64,000 nt of DNA from Malania oleifera (taxonomy: Eukaryota > Streptophyta > Magnoliopsida > Santalales > Ximeniaceae): positions 6,355,764 through 6,419,763 of the forward strand of contig NC_080422.1 of assembly GCF_029873635.1 (NCBI RefSeq), given 5' to 3'. A program made the position numbers and the translations under genes. The notes under the pieces are model-generated. The model was not told the origin of the DNA. It searched no databases and worked only from the letters and a program-made list of their open reading frames with translations. Positions 22,127 through 33,781 of the stretch are shown here, piece by piece. Numbering within the stretch: position 1 is the first letter of the stretch; each line of letters opens with the position of its first letter.

Positions 22127-23908
22127 TGTAACGACCTGTTATTTATTCAACATTTTTTTTCTGAATATAATAAATGTCATCTGTCTGAATACTGATAATA
22201 ACATCTCAGGCCCAAACAACGCTGAGGAAACTCTGTCTGTCATATATAACTAAGCAGCGGTACATAAAACTAGGAACTGCTAAATACAATACAATATACT
22301 AGAAAACTATACTGCTCTGCAATATATTTATAATACAAAATACCTAGTGACATCACTAAAATATGATAACTATCCCATAACATAGTTATCTCAAAAATAC
22401 CTACCCTTCCTACAAGGCAGCTCAAGTCAATCTTTACTTGAGAGCCTGATCTGCTCGCCTAACTAGATCTCTTGAAAAATGATAAGTCACTAGGATGAGA
22501 CAACACTTAGTAAGTGGAATGCTATTACTAGTGTGTGGCGACTAAGTTAAATAATTAAAATACTGAAATAATATTATAATGTGAGGAAACTGATAAACTG
22601 TATAGAATATATTTATCTATCATGTAATCTTAAAATATGGCTGTGTATCTGAATTTACTATCTGAAGGTACTGCTAGTATAATAATATAAATTGATGCTA
22701 TATGATATATCTGTACATAGGAACTTCTGTTATACCCTAGGATCTGTACATCATGATATATCCCCTCATGATAGGGTTGTGCGGCTCATAGGCTGGACTT
22801 ACTCTGTTCGGCCCTCTAGGTAAGTCAATCTGTATCATCCACCAATCTGCAATGATCTATGTAGATTTTGGCCCATTGCAATCACTCTGGGCTATCTCAA
22901 ACCTCTATCATCATCTAACCGGCTACCTCAACCTAGCATGCTGGGGAGACTGTAAATCTCTCCTAGCACAATTAGACGGAATCCACATGCTATTTGAGTC
23001 ATGTGGTTGCACGTGTCTAAAACTAGCAACGGTACCGTGCTCTACTGTAATTATATCTGTCTGTAATTTCCCCAGGGATCTGATATCGTGTAACACTGTA
23101 AACATAAATATATATATACTCATCTTGCTGCTTTTAACATGATTTCAAAAACAAAAAATAACACTATATTTCTAAGCTATATTATCTGTATGCTCTGTAT
23201 ATAATATCTGTGTGCTCTATATATAATATCTGTATACTCTGTATATCTGCTGTAGCATCTTGATGCTATCACTGTATAATCTGTCAAAGTGTTATGGTCT
23301 AGAAATCATGTTTTTCTTTAAAAATACTGTAAGTCTCATTCATTTCTAATATTATGAAATATCTGAATATCTGTATATCTGAAATACTGTAAAATCTATA
23401 TATGCAGGGTACTGTAATAACTCATGCCACACATCTGAATAAACGTAATCTCATGCTCAATTTCTATAATTTCTGCTATAAAAATAATATTCATAATTCT
23501 CTGGAAAAATAATTTGATATACATGCTTGAAACACTCATTCATAATCTTCTTTATACATAATAAAAATTGCTAGCATAGCATATTTCCCTTTAACTCTGA
23601 AAAGCCCCTATTAAATTCTGGCCCTATACCCGCAGGGTTCCTGGTTCAACATCCTGAAAACAATATCCCCCAGAACAAAATATCAGTATTTCCTTACCTA
23701 CAACATTTCTCATATCTACAAGGAAGACATAATCTGAATAAAATACCTTACCTTGGATTTGGGATGAATTTCAAATCAGCTTTCCCCATGATCTACTCCG
23801 GCAGACTTGCAGAGAACTTCACTGGGAGCATCGTGGTGGCCTTGAATCTTCAATCCGGTGAGAAATGGGGCCAAGATCGAAGAGATAAGGGGAGGGGGTC
23901 ATAGAAGA

Positions 23909-23917
23909 AAGAGAGAG

Positions 23918-23994
<77 letters not shown>
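23909..23994 (+). repeat. (GA)n microsatellite in LTR leader
   Basis: Nearly pure GA for about 85 bases, just downstream of the TATA box on the transcribed (minus) strand, where it reads (CT)n. The right LTR carries a shorter version at 31118-31174. Confidence 0.95.
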
Positions 23995-23997
<3 letters not shown>

Positions 23998-24054
23998 GTT
24001 TTGCGCTGGAATTTGATAAAAAAATATGAGTTTCAGCTATTTATAGGGCTGGAT

Positions 24055-24243
24055 TTGTCGACGAGACACGTCACCTCGTCGACGAGTCCTTCAATAATTT
24101 CGTTGACAAACTTCCTCCCTCGTTGACGAATTTCAGATTGTTCCAAAAACCCTTCTCAGTATCTGCTTGTCGACGAGGTGTAGCTTCGTCAATAAGGTCC
24201 CCTTATGCGCTCATCGACAAATTCCCTGTGTTTGTCGACGAGA
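24055..24243 (-). promoter_or_regulatory. GTCGAC palindrome array upstream of TATA (D, left LTR)
   Basis: About eight units related to the perfect palindrome CTCGTCGACGAG (for example at 24078-24089), irregularly spaced over 190 bp. The nearest unit lies about 10 bp from the TATA box. Variants such as TTGTTGACGA and TCGTCAATAA are mainly C-to-T or G-to-A changes at CpG sites. Confidence 0.7.
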
Positions 24244-24639
24244 CCCTGTGTAAGAATCCCAGGTTGTTATATTCTCTTCTCCTTATAAAATTTCGTCCTC
24301 AAAATTTACTATCTGTATCTCCATTTTTCATCCCATAAAGGAAAATGGTCTACTTATTTTATTACTTGCCCTCACTTATGGTGGAGGAATACCGTGGTTA
24401 CATACTATGTTCTAGGAGATTACATATATAAAACTAATAACTACTTTTATCTATTTAATATATGTACCTACAAAAGAAACACTATCTAGATACTATACTT
24501 TACCTGATTACCTCTATACCTCTTGGAACAACTGCGGGTATTTTTGTCTGATCTGCTCCTCGAGTTCCCAAGAAGCTTCCTCTATAGCGTGATTCTTCCA
24601 CAAAACTTTTACTAACTGAATTTCTTTTGTACGTAATTC

Positions 24640-27600
24640 TTGTGTCTTTCTATCTAATATCTATATCGGTACTTCTTTATAAGCTAATGAATCCTTAAGC
24701 TCTATTTCTGTGTAGCTAATGATGTAGGATGGGTCTGGGACGTATTTCCTTAACATAGCAACATGAAACACGTTGTGTATTCTGGATAAAATTGGCGGCA
24801 AAGCTAGCTTGTAGGCAACTGACCTTATTCTCTCTATTATCTCAAAAGGACCAATATACCTAGGGCTCAACTTACCCTTCTTCCCAAATCTCATAATCCC
24901 TCTCATAGAAGTTACTTTTAAAAAAGCCCGATCACCCACTTTAAATTCTAACTTTCGGCAGTGTCTGCATAACTTTTTTGCTGACTCTGGACGGTATTGA
25001 TTCTTTCTTTAATTAGTCGGACCTTGTCACAAGCTTGCTAAACGATCTCTAGACCCAAAACTCGCCTCTCTCCTACCTCATCCCAGAAAAGAGGAGAACG
25101 ACATCTCTTGCCATATAGTGCCTCATATGGGCCATGCCAATACTAGACTAGTAGCTATTATTATGGGCAAATTCAACTAGTGGTAGAAACTGAGTCCAGC
25201 TACTTCCAAAATCTAGCACACACGCACGAAGCATATCTTCTAAGGTCTGAATTGTCCTCTCAGTCTGACCATCTGTCTGAGGATAGAAAGCTGTACTAAA
25301 TGCTAACTGTGTACCCGTAGCCTCCTGAAAGCTTTTCATGAATCGTGAAGTAAACCGAGGATCCTGGTCTAAAACTATGGATACTGGTACACCATGGACG
25401 TAAACTATCTCCTGAACATATATCTCTGCCAGTCTGTCCATGGAATAGCCGACTTTAATAGGGATAAAATGGGCAGTCTTCATCAAACGATTAACAACTA
25501 CCCAAATTGCATTCAATCCCTACCGCACTAGTGGTAACCCCGTAACAAAATCCATACAAACGTGGTTCCACTTCCACTCTGGAATAAACAATGGCTGCAG
25601 CTGTCATGCTGGTCTTTGGTGCTCAGCCTTTACTTGCTGGCACGTCAAGCACTGCTGGACAAACTCGGCTATCTCTCTCTTCATTCCACTCCACCAAAAG
25701 TACTCTCGTAGATCCCTGTACATTTTAGTACTGCTAGGATGGATTGTGTATAGTGATCTGTGAGCCTCCTCCAATATAATTCTCCTGATCTCGGTATCAG
25801 TGGGACCACATAGCCTAGTACGGAAACGCAGGGCTCCGTTATCTGATATGCTGAACTCCTCTCCCTGACCATCCCTCACTCTAGCCATCACCTCTGCCAA
25901 CTTTGCATCATCTCTCTGAGTTGCTTTAATTTTATCATATAGGGTAGGCTGTATAACTAAGCTGGCACAAAACCCTGGGGACTATCCTCTACCAACTCTA
26001 TGCTGAGTCTCTCCAAATCCATCAAAATCGAGTGCTAAATCTCCATGGCTGCTAGTGCTGGTCCCATTGATTTTCTACTCAGTGCATCTGCTACTACATT
26101 CGCTTTTTTTGGGTGGTAATTAATAGTACAATCATAATCTTTAATAAGCTCTAACCACCTTCTTTGTCCTATATTCAATTCTCTCTGAGTGAAGAAATAT
26201 TTCAAACTTTTATGATCCGTAAAAATTTTGCATTTCCCACTATACAGAAAATGCCTCCAGATTTTAAAAGCGTACACCACTGCAGCTAACTCCAAATCAT
26301 GCATAGGGTAATTCTTCTCATATTCTTTAAGTTGTCTAGAAGCATATGCAATAACCCTGCCGAGCTGCATCATTACACACCCAAGCCCTTTCAGGGATGC
26401 ATCATTATATATTACAAAACCATCATCTCCTGATGGAATAGCCAACACTGGGGCTGTAACCAACCTTTGCTTCAACTCTTGGAAGCACCGCTCATAGTCA
26501 TTAGTCCATTCAAACCTTACATTTTTTCTCGTAAGTCATGTCAACAGACTTGATAAACTAAAAAATCCCTCTACGAAGCCTCGGTAATAGCCTGCCAATC
26601 CTAGAAAACTTCGAACCTCTTGAACATTTCCAAGCCTCACTCAATTAACCACTGCCTCTATTTTACTCGGATCAACAGATACACCCGCCTCAGAAATCAC
26701 ATGACTAAGAAAAGAAACTTGTTTCAGCCAGAATTCATGTTTCTTGAACTTCGCATATAACTTTCTCTCTCTCAATGTCTGCAATACCAGCCTCAAATGA
26801 TGCTCGTGCTCCTTAAAACTCCTCGAGTAGACCAGTATATCATCAATAAATACAACTACGAATTGGTCTAAGTACTGATGGAACACTCGGCTCATTAAAT
26901 CCATAAATACCGCTGGTGCATTAGTCAACCCAAATGGCATCACCAAAAATTTGTAATGCCCATATCTCGTACGAAACGTCGTTTTCGAGATGTCCTCTAC
27001 CCTCACTTTCACTTGATGGCAACCCGACCGCAGGTCGATTTTAGAATAAACCTGGGACCCTTGGAGCTGATCAAACAAATCGTCGATCCTGGGAAGAGGA
27101 TATTTATTCTTAATTGTTAGTTTATTTATTTCTTGGTAATCTATACACATCCTCATGGTCCCATCTTAATTTTTCACAAATAAGACTGGTGCTCCCCAGG
27201 GCGACACACTGGGCCTGATGAATCCTTTATCTAGTACTTCTTGCAATTGACCCTTCAGTTCTTTTAATTCAGCTGGGGCCATCCGATAAGGAGCTTTAGA
27301 TACTGGTGCTGACCCCAGTAGAAGATCCATAGTAAACTCAACTTCACGGTCTGGTGGCAAACCAGGTAATTCCTCTAGGAATACATTTGAGAAATCTCTA
27401 ACTACAGGGACATCAGGTTGTTTCAGTTCTTCTTTCAAAGATTCCTTAATGTAAGCAAAAAATCCCTGGCAGCCTTCTTGGATCAATTTTCTCACCTGAA
27501 CAGCTGACACAAGCTGTGGCGAAGAACGTACTCGCGAACCAAGAAATCTATATTCTAGCTCACCTGGAGGTCTGAAAATCACTTCTTTCAAATGACAGTC

Positions 27601-28990
27601 AATACTAGCATGATTATCTGCCAACCAATCCATACCCAAAATGATGTCAAACCCCTGCATATCTAATATCACCAAATCAGCTGGCAATATCTTTCCCTGA
27701 ATAGTTACTGGAAATCTCCTAAGTACCCTTCTACATTTCACCACTGACCCAGTCGGCGTGGCAACACCCAACCCAATATCTAGCAACTGTGCCTCATACC
27801 CCATTAACTTAGCATATACCGCAGAAAAAAAAAAGAGTGGGTGACACCTGTATCAAATAAAACAATAGCTATAAATGAGAAAGCAGTAAGGGTACCTATA
27901 ACTACATCTCCAGCTGCATCAGTGTCACCCGGCGTCAATGCGTACACTCTCACGGGTTCCATATTCCTTTGCTATCTTCCATGGGGCACTTGATAACCAC
28001 CTCGGTATGGTTTGGGAGCTGGTACCCAAGCTGTTAATCCCTGACATGACCAAGATTTGTGCCCGGGTCTCCCACACCGATAGAAATCGCCCTCACCCAT
28101 CCTGCACTCATCTGGATGTCTACGGCCACATCTAGGATAGACAGGAGTAGCCCGTCCACCATGAAAACCACCACGGCCCATCATCTGTCTCATAACACCT
28201 CCATTGAGATCTATTATCCATGGCCCTCAACTAGAGCTCGCCTGCAAATTCTGAGGCATAGACCTTTTCCTCTGACCCTGAGCTGTAGCGCTCCTCTGCA
28301 TACCACTCTCAATAACAGCAGCTCTGTCCACCACCTCGGCAAATGTCTGAGCTCAAAAGTCGATAACTTGCTCAAATAAACTCTGGTTCAATCCCTCTTC
28401 AAACTTCCTAGCCTTTTTCTCTTCGCCTGGTGCTAAATTAGGGGCGAAACGGTATAACTCAAGAAATCGTGCAGCATACTGTGTCACCGTCATCAAACCC
28501 TGAGTCAGATGTAGAAACTCTGCTACCTTTGTGCTCCGAATGATAGCAGGGAAATATTGCTCAAAGAACAAATCCTTGAATCAACTCCATGACACTGGCA
28601 CTAGATCCGACCTCTACTCCTCAATCATACGCGCTGATCTCCACCAGCGCTTTGCCTCTCCTATCAATTTAAATGTCGCAAATGTCACTTTCTACTCGTC
28701 TATACATGCCAGTACTGTTAAAATATCCTCGACATCCTAAACCCAATTCTCAGCCACAATCGGGTCAGGTCCTCCAGCAAAAGAAGGAGGTCTCATCCAC
28801 ATAAACTGCTCGATCGTACAACCACGCACTCCTCCACTCCTGGCTATCTCAGCCACCACCTGCTGAGTGACGCTGCGCAGTACGACATCTGTATCTCCAC
28901 CTCCCATACTGGAAAGTCCTGGTTTGTCACCTCCAGCATCTGTACCACTGCTACCTGGATCTATCCCTGAAAATACACAAAACACTATTT
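24640..28990 (-). mobile_element. Gypsy D: gag-pol region
   Basis: Minus-strand domains by approximate position: gag (28350-28990), two CCHC-like knuckles (28035-28140), aspartic protease (27200-27860, with DIILGMDWL), reverse transcriptase (26640-27160, with the catalytic FIDDILVYS), RNase H (26035-26475), zinc-binding and catalytic integrase parts (25150-25900), and a C-terminal segment with GKLSPRYIGPFEI and VFHVAMLRKY (24661-24940) leading to the chromodomain end. The catalytic motifs are recognisable, but the frame is not continuous. Confidence 0.9.
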
Positions 28991-29285
28991 TAAAATCCTA
29001 TACGGATCTACTTTATTCCATCCAACTAAAACCTCAAATTTACTGTGAACTATTTCCCTTGTTCCTACCCCAAAAATTCAATCTTGCAACCCAAACACAC
29101 GACTCGTTGATAGTTTACTATAATTTTCCTGAAATTGTCACCCTTTGAAAAACACAGCAACTACCATGATTATCCTGTATTCAGACCACGGAACACAACC
29201 TCAAATTCTTTTCCTATATTCTGGTATTGTATCCGCTGCATTTTGGAGTCTACAGAACCTAGCAACCTAGGCTCTGATACAAAAC

Positions 29286-31112
29286 TGTAACGACCAGCTA
29301 TTTATTCAATATTTTTTTTTTGAATATAATAAATGTCATCTGTCTGAATACTGATAATAACATCTTAGGCCCAAAGAGCGTTGAGGAAACTCTGTCTGTC
29401 ATATATAACTAAGCAGCGGTACATAAAACTGGGAACTGCTAAATACAATACAATATACTAGAAAACTATACTGCTCTACAATATATTTACAATACAAAAT
29501 ATCCAGTGACGTCACTAAAATCTGATAACTATCCCATAACACGGTTATCTAAAGAATACCTACCCTTCCTACAAGGCAACTCAAGTCAATCTTTACTCAC
29601 GAGCCTGATCTGCTCGCCTAGATGGATCTCCTGAAAAATGGTAAGTCACTAGGATGAGACAACGCTCAGGAAGTGGAAATATGCTATTACTAGTGTGTGG
29701 CGAGTTAAATAATTAAAATATTGAAATAATACTATAATCTGAGGAAACTGATAAACTGTATAGAATATATTTATTAATTATGTAATCTTTAAAATATGGC
29801 TGTGTATCTGAGTTTATTATCTGAAGGTACTGCTAGTATAATAATATAAATTGCTGCTATGTGATATATCTATACATAGGAACTTCTGCTATACCCTGGG
29901 ATCTGTACATCATGATATATCCCCTCATGATAGGGTTGTGCGGCCCGTAGGCTGGACTTACTCTGTTCGGCCCTCCAAGTAAGTCAATCTCTATCATCCA
30001 CCAATCTGTAATGATCTATGTAGATCTTGGCACACTACAATCACTCTGGGCTATCTCAAACCTCTATCATCGTCTAACCAGCTACCTCAACTCAGCATGC
30101 TGGGGAGACTGTAAATCTCTCCTAGCATGGTTAGACGGAATCCACATGCTATCTGAGTCATGTGGTTGTACGTGTCTAAAACTAGCAACGGTACCTTGCT
30201 CTGCTGTGATTATATCTCTCTGTAATTTCCATAGGGATCTAATATCGTGTAATACTGTATACATATATATAAATATATACTCATCTTGCTGCTTTTAACA
30301 TGATTTCAAAAACAACCATAACACTATATTTCTAAGCTATATTATCTGCATGCTCTGTATATAATATCTGTGTGCTCTGTATATAATATCTGTATACTTT
30401 GTATATAATATCTGTGTGCTCTGTATATAATATCTGTATACTATGTATATCTGCTGTAGCATCTTGATGCTATCACTATATAATCTGTCTGAGTGTTATG
30501 GTCTAAAAATCATGTTTTTCTCTGAAAATACTGTAAGTCTCATTCATTTCTAATATTATGAAGTATCTGAATATCTGTATATCTGAAATACTGTAAAATC
30601 TATATATGTAGGGTATTGTAATAACTCATGCCACACATTTGAATAAACGTAGTCTCATGCTCAATTTCTATAATTTCTACTATAAAAATAATATTCATAA
30701 TTCTCTGGAAAAATAATCTGATATACATGCTTGAAACACTCATTCATAATCTTTTGTATACATAATAAAAATTGCTAGCATAGCATATTTCCCTTACCTT
30801 AACTCTGAAAAGCCCTTATTAAATTCTGGCCCTATACCTGCAGGGTTCCTGGCTCAACATCCTGAAAACAATATCCCCCAGAACAAAATATCAATATTTC
30901 TTTACCTACAACATTTCTCATAACTACAAGAAAGACATAATTTGAATAAAATACCTTGCCATGGATTTGGGATGAATTTCAAATCAACTTTCCCCACGAT
31001 CTACTCCGGCAGACTTGCAGAGAATTTCGCCGGGAGCGTCGTGGTGGCCTCGGATCTTCAATCCGACGAGAAATGGGGCCAAGATTGAAGAGAGAAGGGG
31101 AGGGGGTCGTAG

Positions 31113-31177
<65 letters not shown>

Positions 31178-31450
31178 GTTTTGCGTTGGAATTTGATAAA
31201 AAATCTGAGTTTCAGCTATTTATAGTGCTAGATTCGTTGACGAGACACGTCATCTCGTCAATGAGTCCTTCAATAATTTCGTCGATGAACTTCCTCCCTC
31301 GTTGATGAATTTTAGACTGTCTCAAAAACCCTTCTCGGTATCTTCTCATTGACAAGGCGTGGTTTCGTCGACGAGGTCCCCTTATGCGCTCGTCGACAGA
31401 TTCCCTGTGTTTGTCGACTAGACCCTGTGTAAGAATCCCAGGTTGTTACA
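29286..31450 (-). repeat. 5' LTR of Gypsy D (right copy)
   Basis: A 2165-bp LTR ending GGTTGTTACA. It has the palindrome array (31233-31426), a TATA box (31216-31225), (CT)n on the minus strand (31118-31174) and a longer 23-bp minisatellite (about 30340-30455) than the left LTR. Confidence 0.9.
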
Positions 31451-31455
31451 CCAAC

Positions 31456-33781
31456 TATATCCTTCAGAACTCTGAACAACTTCCTGAAAATTAGAATCAC
31501 TACTAGTAATCATATCAAATGCAACTAAGTCCTCAAACCCATACCTGACTGGAGGCTTAACATTCCTCCTTTCTCTGCCGATGTTTAGCCTTGTAGGCTT
31601 ATGTCTATCACCTGTCTGAGAAATTTTCTAAGGAACTGTAGCCTGTCTTACTTGTGCAACAGAATCAACAACAATAGTTTGAGTACTACCCATACCTGAA
31701 TTCTGAATACTATCCAGCTCCACCTAAATAGGTACTCCCGCTGAATCAGACTCCACCTTTTTATCAGCATTCTCCTTCAACATGGGTTCCTCATCGAAGA
31801 CCACATCTTTGCTAATGACCACCTTCCGCGTCATAAGGTCCCATAACCGGTATCCCTTCACTCCTTCTTGGAAACATAGAAATATGCACGGTTTGGACTT
31901 AGAGTCCAACTTGGATCTTGCATGTTCCTGCACATGCACATACGATGGACAACCAAATATTCTCAACATAGAGTAATCTACTGGCTTACCTATCCATGCC
32001 TCCTCAAGAATCTTTGCGTCAATAGTTGCAGAAGGAGACCTGTTTACCAGGTAGCATGCCATACTCACTGCTTCTACCCATAATGACTTAGGCAGATTAG
32101 CTTGAATCCTCATACATCTTGCCCTTTCTAGTAATGTTCTGTTCATCCTTTTAGCCACCCCATTCTGTTGTGGCCCATGTGGAACTGTATAGTGCCTAGT
32201 GATCCCCTTTTCCTTGTAGAAGTAATTTAATTGGCTATTTTTGTACTCCATTCCATTGTCAGATCTCAGAAACTTCACTTGTTTCCCTGTTTGTTTCTCT
32301 ACCTGAGTTTTCCATTCCATGAACTTACTAAATACCTTACTCCTGTGCTTAAAAAAATACACCCTGGATTTCTTGAAAAATTCATCAATAAATGAGACAA
32401 AATAAATAGCACCACTGTGAGACTGTACCTGTACTGGACCCCATACATCTGAATGAATGTACTCCAACACCTCCTTGCTCGTATGCTTTCCTATTCTGAA
32501 ACTCACCCTTTGTTGTTTACCAAATAATTAGAAAGTTGCAGAACTTAAGCTTACAACAAGAATTACCTCCTAGTAAGTCCCATCTGTGCAGCTCCTGCAA
32601 ACCACGCTTACTCATATGATCCAACCTCATATGCCACAAAGTAGTATCATCTATATTTTTATCTGAAGAGATACTAGCTGCAGCTCCACCTGTCATTGTG
32701 CTACCCACCAAAGTGTGCAAATTGTTTCTCAGATGACTCTTCATTACTATCAGTGAACCTTTAGCCGCTTTTAGCACAACATCACTAGCTAAAAAAGAGA
32801 AACCATTACTGTCCAAAGAGCCCTAGGAAATCAGATTCTTTTTAAGATTTGGAACATGTCTCACATCCCTGGTGGATCTAACCACACCATCAAACATCGT
32901 GATTCTGACCGTTCCAATACCAAGAATACCATAGGAAGCATCATTACCCATCAACATCGTCCCTCTAGAGATTGGTTCATAGGAGTCAAACCAGTCCCTG
33001 TATGGACACATATGATATGAGCACGCCGAATCAAAAGTCCAAGTATCGACTAAGTAACTGGAACATGTAGTAACAACCAAAAGATCCCCATCAAAAACTG
33101 ATGAACTGCTCTCCACTACAATTGCCTGCTCAATATTCTTCCTATTCTTTTCCTTTAAATCTCTTTTCCTCCTTAGATAGTCCTTTTTCATATGCCCTTC
33201 TTATCCACAATAAAAACAACCACTCCTCTAGTTCCCATTCTTACCCCTGGACTTGGATCGATATTTCCCTCGATTCCAATTACCCTTGCTAGAACTCCTG
33301 CCCCATTGTTGGCTAGGCTCACCCTTAGCCACCAACCCTTCCCCATGTCCTAGATAATCTAGTTTGTAAAAATTCTCACTCTCCAGAATGGCAGTAGTAA
33401 CCTCATCTAAGAGTCTCCTTACCTAGTAGTAGTGTGGTTTTCAAAGTATCAAGTGAGTTGGGAAGCGAATACAACATAATCAGTGCTTTATCTTCCTCCT
33501 CAATTTTTACCTCAATACTCAGCAACTGCATGATTATTTTATTGAAATAATTGAGGTGGTCTCTGACTGTTGTGCCCTCGGTCATCCTTAACTGATACAA
33601 CTGTTTTTTTAAATACAATCTATTAATAAAGGACTTGAACATATTAATAATCTCCAATTTTTCCAAAGCTCTGTTGGTGATGTTTCATTCAACACACTGT
33701 ATTTAATTTCTGGAGCTAAACTTAAGCGAATGGTACTTACCGCTTTCATTTCCAAATCCTCTCACTGATCATTTGACATGG
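31456..33781 (-). mobile_element. Copia C: gag end, protease and integrase
   Basis: Minus-strand sequence with Copia gag helices (about 33400-33720), a CCHC knuckle, a protease domain (WTFDSACSYHMCPYRDWF), the GAG-pre-integrase region and a long integrase stretch (IHSDVWGPVQV, PQQNGVAKRMNRTLLERAR). The family resembles Tnt1/Tork. The segment is degraded. Confidence 0.88.

Larger units (their letters stand above)
22127..24271 (-). repeat. 3' LTR of Gypsy D (left copy)
   Basis: A 2145-bp LTR starting TGTAACGACC on the plus strand. In minus orientation it has the GTCGAC array (24055-24243), the TATA box CTATAAATAG (24037-24046) and a (CT)n leader (23909-23994). It also carries a 23-bp minisatellite around 23180-23260. 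Confidence 0.9.
22127..31450 (-). mobile_element. Gypsy element D (chromovirus, Tekay-like), full length
   Basis: A 9.3-kb element with perfect target copies CCAAC (22122-22126 and 31451-31455) and two long LTRs (22127-24271 and 29286-31450). On the minus strand the order is 5' LTR at the right, primer site matching tRNA-Met (TATCAGAGCC, about 29262-29277), gag, zinc knuckles, aspartic protease, reverse transcriptase, RNase H, integrase, chromodomain-type C-terminus, polypurine tract (about 24272-24300) and 3' LTR. It is the most complete element in the window, but it is still broken at around ten places. The LTRs differ by roughly 6%, making it younger than its host C. It is structurally the same lineage as F. 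Confidence 0.92.

Noticed and set aside
24055-24243. Repeated palindromes with spacers, superficially like a CRISPR array
   Set aside because: This is plant nuclear DNA. Spacing is irregular, units are degenerate, there are no cas genes, and the array sits inside an LTR promoter.
28059-28379. Plus-strand frame of about 100 residues
   Set aside because: It is antisense to the gag/zinc-knuckle region of Gypsy D.
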